A DNA stretch of 64,000 bases from Myxococcales bacterium (GTDB lineage Bacteria > Myxococcota_A > Polyangia > Nannocystales > Nannocystaceae), in assembly GCA_020633295.1 (NCBI GenBank), contig JACKDW010000028.1:1-64000 (forward strand), given 5' to 3'. This document shows positions 53,275 through 61,123 of this stretch, in pieces. Made by a program: the position numbers and the translations under genes. Within the stretch, counting starts at the first letter, position 1. Each line of letters begins with the position of its first letter. Below the pieces are notes generated by a model that saw only the letters and a list, made by a program, of their open reading frames with translations, was not told where the DNA came from and searched no databases.

Positions 53275-53820
53275 GTGCAGATTAGCAAGCTACCCATGAG
53301 CATCCTCGTCGGCCTCGAAACCGTCGCCGGCACGACCGGCTGCAACGGCGTCGGCCCCTGTCTCGACGTGCCCGCAGAGACAGAGACGGCCAGCGGCACA
53401 GAGGGCGCCACCGAGGTCTCGACCGGCCCGTGCCTGAGCCCGCCGATGAGCACCACCGAGGGCACCACCGCGGGCACGGGCTCGGGCTCCTCGGGCGGCG
53501 AGACGACGATCGGGCCGTGCCTCGACTACCCGCCGCCGACCACCTCCTCGCCGACCTCGACCGGCTCGACCTCGGACGCGACCGACACGGATCCGACGAC
53601 CACGGGCACGTCGACCGGCACGATGACCGAGACCTCGACCGGCCCGTGCCTCGACTTCCCGCCGACGACCGGCGGCTTCATGCCCGAGGACGAGGGGCCC
53701 GAGAGCAGCCCCGAGGAGCAGACCCGCAAGGCCGCGATCGATCGCGTGCTCAGGGCCAGCGCGCTCCCGGCCGACGTCAAGGCCCGGCTGCGCGCGCGCA
53801 TCAAGAACGACCAGGGCTGA
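53275..53820 (+). CDS. Putative multi-core RiPP precursor 1 (four GPCL repeats)
   Basis: A 181-residue protein from GTG 53275. The leader-like N-terminus ISKLPMSILVGLETVAG is shared with the next two genes. The body is Thr/Ser/Gly-rich and contains four motifs: VGPCLDVP, TGPCLSPP, IGPCLDYPPP and TGPCLDFPPT, spaced by about 20-40 residues. The C-terminus is an amphipathic helix (RKAAIDRVLRASALPADVKA), also shared. Except for one Cys in the leader border, all Cys lie in GPCL motifs. These would be the modification sites of the two radical SAM enzymes upstream. A simple linker-rich secreted protein is the alternative. Confidence 0.7.
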   Translation: MQISKLPMSILVGLETVAGTTGCNGVGPCLDVPAETETASGTEGATEVSTGPCLSPPMSTTEGTTAGTGSGSSGGETTIGPCLDYPPPTTSSPTSTGSTSDATDTDPTTTGTSTGTMTETSTGPCLDFPPTTGGFMPEDEGPESSPEEQTRKAAIDRVLRASALPADVKARLRARIKNDQG

Positions 53821-53835
53821 GACCCACGGAGCGCC

Positions 53836-54379
53836 GTGCAGACCACACGCATCCCCTTCCACATCCTCGTCGGCCTCAGGCTCACCGTGGGCGCGGACGC
53901 CTGCGGAGGCGTCTCCGCGTGCCTCTCGATGGCGCCGACGGACAGCTCGACCGCGAGCTCGACCGACACGACCGAGGGCGTCTCGAGCACCAGCGCGGGC
54001 ACCTCCGCGGGCACCTCGGGCAGCAGCGCGACGACGGACATCTCGACCGGCCCCTGTCTCGGGGCGCCGTACACCACCGAGGATCCGCCGGCGACGAGCA
54101 GCGAGAGCGACACGGGCACCGGCTCGACCTCGGACACGACCGCGACCACGGGCGAGACGGACACCAGGACGACCTCGGCGACAGCACCACCACGGGGCCG
54201 TGCCTCGCGCCCATGCCGACCGGCGACGTGCTCCCTGACGATCCGCTCGCGCCGCCCCGCGCCGAGGAGCTCGAGGAGCCCGGTCGCCGCGCCGTCATCG
54301 AGCGCGTGCTCTCCCGGGATGACCTGCCGGCGGACGTGCTCGCGCGCGCCTGCGTACGCGTACGCTGCGGGACGACTAG
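53836..54379 (+). CDS. Putative multi-core RiPP precursor 2 (frameshifted here)
   Basis: Starts at GTG 53836, with GGAG 4 bases before it and 15 bases after precursor 1. Leader TRIPFHILVGLRLTVGADAC. Motifs: SACLSMAP, TGPCLGAPY and, after a -1 shift near 54170, TGPCLAPMP. A shared C-terminal helix follows (RRAVIERVLSRDDLPADVLA). A second -1 shift near 54345 gives the ending LRTRTLRDD with stop at 54377-54379. The restored length is 181 residues, equal to precursor 1, which argues that the shifts are errors or very recent mutations. Confidence 0.6.
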
Positions 54380-54400
54380 ACGCCCGCGTCGCGTGACGCC

Positions 54401-54956
54401 ATGCAGCTCAGCCGCCTCCCAGTCAGCATCATCGTCGGCCTCGGGCTCGTCGCGGGCGCCGAGGTCAGCTGCGCGCCGTGCCTCAAGTACGCGTCGACCG
54501 AGAGCGAGAGCGAGGCGACGACCGCCGGCGCCTCGGCGAGCACGACGACCGCCGCGACCTCGTCGTCGTCCTCGTCCTCGGCCGGCACCGGGGGCACAGG
54601 CGACGCGACGATGACCCCGTGCCTGAAGTACGACCTCCCGCCGGAGGTCACGACCGGCCCCTGCCTGGGTCAACTCTCCCGACGGGCACCGGGGACGCGA
54701 CGGGCACCGGCACCGACTCGGACAGCGACAGCGACAGCGACAGGACCGGCACGCGCGGCGGGGAGACGACGACCGGCCCGTGCCTCGTGCCGCCGCTCGA
54801 GGGCGACGCCACGGCCGAGCCAGACCGAGCGACGCGCGCCGCCGCGCCAAAACGTCCCGCGCGGGCGGTGATCGAGCGCGTGCTCTCGGCGAGCGCGCTG
54901 CCTGACGACGTCGTCGTCGCGCGCTCCGCCAGCGGCTCACCGCGTCGACGGAGTAG
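54401..54956 (+). CDS. Putative multi-core RiPP precursor 3 (frameshifted here)
   Basis: Starts at ATG 54401. Leader QLSRLPVSIIVGLGLVAGAE. Motifs: CAPCLKYA, MTPCLKYDLPP, TGPCLG and, after a -1 shift near 54667, TGPCLVPPLE. An SDSDSDSD spacer occurs. The C-terminal helix ARAVIERVLSASALPDDV is shared with the other two. A second -1 shift near 54920 gives the ending LRQRLTASTE with stop at 54954-54956, restoring 185 residues. It is the last gene of the set; the next gene is convergent. Confidence 0.6.
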
Positions 54957-54980
54957 CGCGTGCAGGGCGGGCCTGCGCGA

Positions 54981-55735
54981 TCAGTAGCCGGCGCAGAACT
55001 CCCACATCGGGTCCTCGACCGCCGAGATCACGAGGTCGGCGGAGACCTCGACCGTCTGCTGATCGGGGGTGTTCATGACGACCGTGAGCGTCGCGCCCAC
55101 GCCGTCGAGGACCGCCTTGTCAGGGATCTCGTCGTCCAGGAGGAGCTGGATCGTGTACGTGTAGGTCACGTAGGTCGAGTAGTCGGTGTCGCTGTCCTCG
55201 CAGCCGATGAAGGTGCCGTAGTCGTTGAGCTGCCACAGGTGCCCGTCAGGCGCCTCGGGGTAGCCCGCGATCTCGAGCGTCACGTCGAGATCGCTGTAGT
55301 CGCTGTCGGGCTCGTAGCCGCCCACGTAGGGCGCACCTCGAACATGAACGAGCCCTGGAACCCTGCAGATCAGCGTGAGCGGCTGGCCGTCCGCGAGCGG
55401 CTCGCCGTCGTTGATCACCTCGAGCCAGGGCGCGTCGCTGCCGGTCGAGTCGCCCGTCGTCCCGAGCTTGCAGAACTGCTCCTCGGCGCCGGTCGTGCCC
55501 GCCGTCGTCGCGCCCGTGCCCGCCGTCGTCGCGCCCGTCGTGCCGCCCGTCGTCGCCGTCGCGTCCGGCTCCTCGATCCCTCGGTCGAGGTCGCCGCGGT
55601 CGGGTCGCTCGTGGCGTCGGTCCCGTTGCTCGTCGAGCCGCCGCCGGGGTCGCACGCGCCGGTCGCCGCCGCGGGCAGCAGGAGCGAGAGCGAGAGGGCG
55701 GTGCGTACAAGCGGGCGCGCGTCAGACCAGATCAT
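54981..55735 (-). CDS. Lipoprotein with TTG-rich linker (frameshifted here)
   Basis: Starts at ATG 55735: MIWSDARPLVRTALSLSLLL, then a lipobox ending TGAC. A Thr/Gly linker follows. One -1 shift near 55580 joins it to the frame that continues TTAGTTGAEEQFCKLG and a beta-rich domain (DVTLEIAGYPEAPDGHLWQL) ending at 54981; this gives 251 residues. Near 55345 the text CRVPGLVHVRGAPYVGGY reads more naturally in another frame (QGSFMFEV), suggesting a further compensated indel pair. Function unknown. Confidence 0.55.
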
Positions 55736-55821
55736 GCTGCTGAGAGTGCAGGGCGCGGCGCGGGCGCGCAAGCGGGAATTCTACACACCTGTCCGAACAG
55801 TCATGAAGAAACGCGCCGGGA

Positions 55822-56922
55822 TCAGCCGGGCGTGTAGACGAGCGCGACGCCGACGTGGGGCGGCGGCCCGAGCAGGCTGCCGCCGACCGCGACGCGCACG
55901 CCGTCGGCGAAGCCCGTGACGGCGTGCAGGAAGTGCATCGTCGGGCTGTCCTCTGGTTCGGGCGAGAAGCCGCCCGGCGCGAGGCGCCAGATCGTCCCCT
56001 GCGCGCCCACGACCGTCGCCACGCCGTCGGCGTCGACCCACACGCCGCTGAGACCGGGCTCGCCCGTGAGCGTCATGCCGGTCCAGCCGGCGCCATCCCA
56101 GCGGCTCAGGCGCGCGCTCGATCGCCCCCCGACCGCGATCGCGTCGCCGGCCCCGCGCCCCCACACGCTGATCAGATCGGCGATCGACTCGTTGGCCTGC
56201 TGCGTCCACGTCTCGCCGTCGCGGTGCAGCTGGACCCCGAGGTCGCCGACCACGTGGATGTCGTCGACGCCCGATCCCCAGACCTTGAACAGCCCCTTGC
56301 TGTCGCCCTCGATCGCCGGCAACGCGTCGTCGGCCCACGCGCCCGCCTGACGGCGCAGCAGCGTCGGCACGCCGGACACGCCGTCGCCGCCCACGGCCCA
56401 CAGCTCGTCGTCCGACGGCCCCCAGACGCCCCACAGCGTCTGCGTCGTCCCCGACGACTCCGCGCTCCAGTCCGCGTCCTCCGGCGCGCGCGACAGGATC
56501 ACGCCGCGCTCCCCGACGGTCCACACGCGCGTCGCCGTGCCGTGCACCCAGTTGAGGCGCGGCGTCGCGTCCGGCACCAAGACTGGCTCCCACGCCTCGC
56601 CGTCGAAGTGAAACGCCCGCCCGAAGCCATCGTCGTCGCCGAACGCAGGCTGCCCGCCGACCGCGTAGACATCGGCGCTCGTCCGCCCCCACACGCTCAG
56701 CAGCGCGCCGTCAGGCGGGCCCAGGCTGAGCGAGACAGCCCAGCCGGCGCTCGCGCCCGTGGTCGCGGTCTCGCTGGTCGCGTCCTCGCCCGTCGACGCG
56801 ACGCCGCTCGTGGCGTCGGAGCTCGCCTGCGTCGCGCTCTCGTCGACGCCCGCGTCGCCGCACCCGAGCGACGCGCTCGAGAGCGCGAGCAGCAGGGCGC
56901 TCGATCGGGCCGCGCGGCGCAC
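55822..56922 (-). CDS. Beta-propeller-like lipoprotein
   Basis: A 366-residue protein from GTG 56922. The signal peptide SSALLLALSSASLGC has a lipobox ending SLGC. A Ser/Thr/Glu linker is followed by repeated blades with the pattern 'vWG....dvyaVG..G...r.dg..W': LLSVWGRTSADVYAVGG, LWGVWGPSDDELWAVGG, LFKVWGSGVDDIHVVGD, LISVWGRGAGDAIAVGG. This fits a six- or seven-bladed propeller at the cell surface. No catalytic residues seen. It probably binds proteins or glycans. Confidence 0.8.
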   Translation of the reverse strand: MRRAARSSALLLALSSASLGCGDAGVDESATQASSDATSGVASTGEDATSETATTGASAGWAVSLSLGPPDGALLSVWGRTSADVYAVGGQPAFGDDDGFGRAFHFDGEAWEPVLVPDATPRLNWVHGTATRVWTVGERGVILSRAPEDADWSAESSGTTQTLWGVWGPSDDELWAVGGDGVSGVPTLLRRQAGAWADDALPAIEGDSKGLFKVWGSGVDDIHVVGDLGVQLHRDGETWTQQANESIADLISVWGRGAGDAIAVGGRSSARLSRWDGAGWTGMTLTGEPGLSGVWVDADGVATVVGAQGTIWRLAPGGFSPEPEDSPTMHFLHAVTGFADGVRVAVGGSLLGPPPHVGVALVYTPG

Positions 56923-57086
56923 CTTCGCAATATGCCTGAACAAACAGGCGCGATCGAGCGGCGCGCGACGTCGACCTCGCCGCGCGCCGCGGGCGAGGCG
57001 AGCGCCCGCGGTCACGACGTCCGGCGCGAAATCGACGCGGCAGGCGTCACGAGGAGCTTCGCCGCGGGCGGCCCGCCGAGGTCCGG

Positions 57087-57415
57087 TCACGTCGCGCTCG
57101 ACGGCCGCGCCTGCTGCCGCTCCTCGTCCTGGAGCGCGCGCAGGTGACGATCATGGATAAACGGCCCGAACGGCACGAGCCCCGCGAAGAACGCGAGCGC
57201 GCCGCGCCCGATCCCCAGCTCGTGCTGTTCATGACGCCGAGGATCGCCAGCGAGTACAGGATGAACAGCACGCCGTGCGCCCAGCCGGCGACCATCACCG
57301 CCTCAGGGTGCCCCGCGAGGTACTTCAGCGGCATCGCGATACCGAGCAGCACGAGAAACGACACCCCCTCGAGGAGGCCGATGCCGCGGAGTCGTCCGAT
57401 TGGCGTGTTCCACAT
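57087..57415 (-). CDS. DUF3817-type membrane protein (frameshifted here)
   Basis: Starts at ATG 57415 (MWNTPIGRLRGIGLLEGVSF). Three hydrophobic helices: GVSFLVLLGIAMPLKYLAG, MVAGWAHGVLFILYSLAIL and, after a -1 shift near 57224, LAFFAGLVPFGPFIHD. It ends RHLRALQDEERQQARP at 57087. With the shift the protein is 109 residues, normal for DUF3817 integral membrane proteins, whose role is not known. It is divergent from the histidine kinase gene. Confidence 0.7.
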
Positions 57416-57547
57416 GGTGTCCTCGATGATCTCCCGCAGTCCGGCGCGGAGCGTAGCAACGCGCGGAGGGCAGGGGAAGCGGGGAGCGGCGTCGTGTCGC
57501 GCCCCCTCGCGCGCCCACGCACGCGGAAACCCAGTACGATCGGCCCC

Positions 57548-58600
57548 GTGCACCGCCTGCTCAAGCGACAGATTCGCAAGCATCTGCGGGTGGACGGCGA
57601 GCCGCCGGCGGAGCTGGCGACGCTGCTCGACGCGATCGATCGCACCTACCGCGCCTACGACGACGATCGCAAGCTCATCGAGCGCTCCCTTGACCTCAGC
57701 TCCGCGGAGATGCGCGCGCTCAACGAGGACCTCCAGGCGCGCACGCGCGAGCTCGAGGAGAACCTGGAGCGCGTGCGCGCCATGCAGCAGCAGCTGATCA
57801 TGCAGGAGAAGATGGCCGAGCTCGGCACGCTCACCGCCGGCATCGCCCACGGGATCAAGAACCCGCTCAACTTCGTCAACAACTTCGCGACGCTCTCGAT
57901 CGAGCTGCTCGAGGAGCTCCGGGCCGCGACCGCGTCGTGGCGCGCCGCGCTCGACGATGAGGAGCGCGAGGAGACCGACGAGCTGGTCGAGCTGCTCACC
58001 GGCAACCTCGGCAAGATCCTGGAGCACGGCACGCGCGCGGACCGGATCGTCCGCGGCATGCTCATGCACTCGCGCGACAAGTCCGGCGACTTCCGGCCGA
58101 CGAACCTCAACAAGCTGCTCGAGGAGTACCTCAGCCTCGCGTTCCACACCGCGCGCGCCCAGGACAGCGCGCTGCAGGTCGAGCTGCAGCTCGAAACCGA
58201 CCCGACGCTCGGGCGCGTCGACCTGATCCAGGCCGACATGGCGCGCGCGTTCCTCAACATCCTGGGCAACGCGTTCTACGCGACCCGCGAGCGCGCGCGC
58301 GGGGAGGGGGCGGAGTACCGCGCGGTCGTGCGGGTCTCGACGCGGGCCGCCGGCGCGCGCGTCGAGGTGCGGATCCGCGACAACGGCACCGGGATCCCGG
58401 ACGCGCTGCGCGCCCGGCTCTTCACCCCGTTCTTCACGACCAAGCCGGCGGGCGAGGGGACCGGCCTCGGCCTCTCGATCACCCACGATATCGTCGTTTC
58501 CGTCCACCGCGGATCGCTCGCGGTCGACTCCGTGCCGGGCGAGTACGCCGAGTTCATCGTCTCGCTGCCGCGCGTCGCGACGCGGCCGTTACAAACCTGA
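57548..58600 (+). CDS. Soluble sensor histidine kinase
   Basis: A 350-residue kinase from GTG 57548, without membrane segments. The N-terminal ~100 residues form a coiled coil (EMRALNEDLQARTRELEENL). The phosphoacceptor box is LTAGIAHGIKNPLNFVNNFA, with Gly in place of the acidic residue normally after the His. The HATPase domain shows NILGNAFYATRERA (N box), IRDNGTGIP (G1) and GTGLGLSITHDIV (G2). Input probably comes from a protein partner. A response-regulator gene follows 91 bases downstream on the same strand. Confidence 0.88.
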   Translation: MHRLLKRQIRKHLRVDGEPPAELATLLDAIDRTYRAYDDDRKLIERSLDLSSAEMRALNEDLQARTRELEENLERVRAMQQQLIMQEKMAELGTLTAGIAHGIKNPLNFVNNFATLSIELLEELRAATASWRAALDDEEREETDELVELLTGNLGKILEHGTRADRIVRGMLMHSRDKSGDFRPTNLNKLLEEYLSLAFHTARAQDSALQVELQLETDPTLGRVDLIQADMARAFLNILGNAFYATRERARGEGAEYRAVVRVSTRAAGARVEVRIRDNGTGIPDALRARLFTPFFTTKPAGEGTGLGLSITHDIVVSVHRGSLAVDSVPGEYAEFIVSLPRVATRPLQT

Positions 58601-58691
58601 CTCTATAAACATAATTATCAGACATGACTATATAGACTGGTCTAACCGAACGCGTTGACAGCCTCAGGGGCGCGCGCAATAGTGTCCCCGC
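58601..58691 (+). promoter_or_regulatory. AT-rich leader before the response regulator
   Basis: A run of low-GC sequence (TATAAACATAATTATCAGAC at 58604-58623, then CTATATAG) lies between the kinase stop and the regulator ATG. It is the most AT-rich stretch in this half of the window and includes -10-like hexamers. A separate promoter for the regulator is likely. Confidence 0.45.
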
Positions 58692-59060
58692 ATGTCGGCG
58701 GCGCACGCACACTCGCTGGACGTCCCGCGGATCCTGCTCGTCGACGACGAGCAGGACGTGGAGCACCTGTTTCGTCAGCGGTACCGACGGGAGCTGCGCA
58801 AGAAGCAGCTCGAGATGTACTTCGCGCACAACGGCGCGGAGGCGCTCGAGTTCCTCGAGCGGCACCCGAGCGTCGACCTCGTCGTCACCGACATCAACAT
58901 GCCGGTCATGGACGGGCTGACGCTGCTCGGCGAGCTCAAGAGCCAGCACCCGACCGTGAAGTCGGTGATCGTGTCCGCCTACCACGACATGCGGAACATC
59001 CGCCTCGCCATGAACCGCGGCGCGTTTGACTTCCTCACCGATACGGCGATCGGCGCGTAA
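58692..59060 (+). CDS. Truncated receiver-domain response regulator
   Basis: A 122-residue single receiver domain. The acidic pocket DDEQ and the phosphoacceptor Asp in VVTDINMPVMDG are present, with VIVSAYHD as the Thr/Ser switch strand. The domain stops at FDFLTDTAIGA: the conserved Lys normally following 'FDFLT' (KP) is missing, and the last helix is absent. It may be inactive, or work by binding without normal phosphoryl switching. Neither other frame restores a Lys-Pro. It is paired with the histidine kinase upstream. Confidence 0.8.
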   Translation: MSAAHAHSLDVPRILLVDDEQDVEHLFRQRYRRELRKKQLEMYFAHNGAEALEFLERHPSVDLVVTDINMPVMDGLTLLGELKSQHPTVKSVIVSAYHDMRNIRLAMNRGAFDFLTDTAIGA

Positions 59061-59294
59061 GCGCGTGTGATCCTGGCGGGTTAACGCCGCGCGGCGACGC
59101 GCTGCCACGCGAGCGCCCGGCGCCGCGCGGCGCGCGGGCGCGCGGGCGCGCTCCAGCGGCGTCGACCACGAGGAGACAGACCGCCTCGGCGAGCCGCGCG
59201 GGACTCATCGCGAACGCGCGTCGATCGACCTGGTCGCGGCAGGACGAGCGCGCGCGCGTCTGCGATGATCCGGGTGCCCCGCCGGAGGCTCCCC

Positions 59295-59975
59295 ATGCGA
59301 CTCACCCCATCGTGCTCCTGGCCGTGACGACATGCGCCCGCGACCGGACCCCTCGCCGAGCGCCGCGGTCGCCACCCGCGCCCATCACCGCCAGTCGAGG
59401 CGCCCGCGCCCGCCCCGACGCCGGCCGAGCCAGCCGAGCCAGCCGAGCCGGCCGCCCCCGCGGTGACGATCCCGAGCGAAGGACCCGGATCGCTGGAGTG
59501 CTGTGAGGCGATCGAGACCGCGGGACCCGCCGTCGAGGTCTCCGCCATGATCTCGGCCGTCGAGCGCGCGGGCTTCGCGTGCCTGGAGCTGGCCGACGCG
59601 AAGTCGGCCCAGCGAGCCGTCAGCGCGTGCATACGCAAGCTCGGCCGCGCGACCGTGAAGGCCTGCGTCGTGGTCGACGATCCCGAGATGCCGAGCTGCG
59701 CGGCGCAGACGTACGCGGCGACCGTCGACGACCGGGTGCTGCTCGGTCTCGGCTCCGACCTCCAGCTCGAGGACTACGGCTGGAGCGTCGTGGAGCTGCG
59801 GGCCGGCGAGGCGCACGTGCTCTACCCGCACGGCGCTCCCTACGTGAACCCCTACTGCGACGACGAGGAGGCGCGCGAGCCCGGCCGCGACGCGGAGCTC
59901 GCAAAAATTCCGGCCCACGTCGAGCGCGCGCCCGAGGCCGTCCGGCGCTGGATCTGCTCGGGGCCGCCCGGCTGA
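59295..59975 (+). CDS. Lipoprotein with Ala/Pro/Glu linker (frame uncertain here)
   Basis: The clearly coding part is 59463-59975 (GPGSLECCEAIETAGPAVEV, CVVVDDPEMPSCAAQTYAA, SVVELRAGEAHVLYPHG). Upstream, an ATG at 59295 (MRLTP) and, in another frame, IVLLAVTTCARDR look like a lipoprotein signal peptide with lipobox. A third frame gives EAPAPAPTPAEPAEPAEP. Several single-base shifts between 59310 and 59420 would join them. The mature domain has paired Cys and no recognised family. Confidence 0.55.
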
Positions 59976-60249
59976 GACGCGCTCGCAACCAGCCGCGCGA
60001 CGGACCCCGTTGGCCCGAGGAGCGAGCTCGTGCCGAACAGGCGCCCGACGATCGCTCTCGTGAACGGCCGCCCGCGCGCCGAAACGTCGTACTCGCGCGC
60101 TGGCGCTTCAACAGGCGCTGGCTCGTCCGGGGCCCGCGGCCGTTCGCGCGCTCGCCATATACCTGGCCCAACAACCATGTTTACCAGGAATTTACGAGCC
60201 CCGCGATCACGCATAGACTGCCCGAGTGGCCAGCTTCACGCGCCACGCT

Positions 60250-60254
60250 GGAGG
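60250..60254 (+). promoter_or_regulatory. Shine-Dalgarno site of msrA
   Basis: GGAGG with six bases to the GTG at 60261. It decides the start of the UGA-containing msrA gene, because no in-frame ATG lies at a suitable place. Confidence 0.7.
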
Positions 60255-60260
60255 TCCGAA

Positions 60261-60899
60261 GTGTCCACGCAGTCTCGCGCCATCAACCTCTCCGCCGACG
60301 CGATCGAGGCGGCCCGCGCGACCGGGGAGCTGCGCCGCGCCGCGTTCGCCATGGGCTGATTCTGGGGACCTGACTCCCGGTTCGGGAGCATCTCCGGGGT
60401 CGTCCAGACCCGCGTCGGCTACGCCGGCGCCGCCGCCCCGACGCCGACCTATCGAGACATCCGTGGCCACGCCGAGGTCGTCCAGGTGGTCTTCGATCCC
60501 GCGGTCGTCGACTACGCCGAGCTGCTCGATCGCTATCGCCGACACCACACGCCGCGGCGCCGCGCGGGGCAGTACCGATCGATCCTGTTCCCGGCCGACG
60601 AGCGCGACCTGCTCGAGATCCAGCGCTACCTCGCGCGCCTCCCCGGCGACGCGCGGCCCGAGATCATCGCGCCGAACACCCTCGAGTCGCGCTTCTGGGA
60701 CGCCGAGGACTACCATCAGAAGTACCGGCTTCGACGCGAACGAGCGCTGGTGGGCGTCCTCGAGGACGAGCTGGGCGCGGACTGGGATCGCTGGACGATC
60801 GCCACGAAGCTCAACGCGCGCGGCGACCCGAGCTTCGACCTCTCGCCCTGGATCGCGGCGCTCTCGCCGGCGGCCCTGCGCGCGCTCGGCCTCGCGTGA
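60261..60899 (+). CDS. msrA: Peptide methionine sulfoxide reductase MsrA with UGA (selenocysteine) at the catalytic site
   Basis: A 212-residue enzyme if the in-frame TGA at 60357-60359 is read as selenocysteine (residue 33). The context is FAMG-U-FWGPDSRFG, exactly where other MsrA proteins have FAMGCFWG. The frame continues unbroken after the TGA with VGYAG, TPTYRDIRGHAEVVQVVFDP, GQYRSILFP and WDAEDYHQKYRLRRE, all MsrA signatures. No other Cys is present, so there is no resolving Cys. A hairpin follows the TGA at the place of a bacterial SECIS. MsrA repairs oxidised methionine (S-sulfoxide). A base error TGC to TGA is the alternative. Confidence 0.85.
60374..60388 (+). promoter_or_regulatory. 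Candidate bacterial SECIS hairpin
   Basis: A perfect 6-bp stem CTCCCG/CGGGAG with loop GTT begins 15 bases after the TGA. The apical sequence GGUUC resembles the G-U apical loop bound by SelB. Partial pairing of flanking GGGGA with TCTCC could extend it across an internal loop. It lies inside the coding region, as bacterial SECIS elements do. Confidence 0.6.
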
Positions 60900-61123
60900 G
60901 CGACCGCGGCGATCCCACGTCTCGCGTTCGCTCGAGAGGCGACCGGTCGGGCGGCTCGTCTCCCGCGCGCGGCCGCGCGCCGCGAACGGACGTCCGCGCG
61001 CGGGTAATGGATGAAGACAATGGGACATGTTTCAAAGCGCGCGCCGCGTGAGGACGCGGACCTCCGGCGCGTCGCGTCGTCGTTGACCGGCGCGAGCCAC
61101 CGTGAATAGGGTGTCGCCGTCCT

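Noticed and set aside
53275..53344. Leaders of the three GPCL proteins as ordinary lipoprotein signal peptides
   Set aside because: The Cys positions are preceded by TTG, ADA and EVS, which fit the lipobox poorly, and the shared LP.SI-VGL pattern is more conserved than a signal peptide would be. The option is not fully excluded.
59463..59975. Treating 59463-59975 as a complete cytosolic gene
   Set aside because: The GTG start sits inside a Pro/Ala linker, and a lipoprotein signal lies just upstream in other frames, so the gene most likely begins at 59295.
60327..60362. msrA as a simple pseudogene with a stop codon
   Set aside because: The stop falls exactly on the catalytic Cys codon, the rest of the frame is intact, and a SECIS-like hairpin follows.
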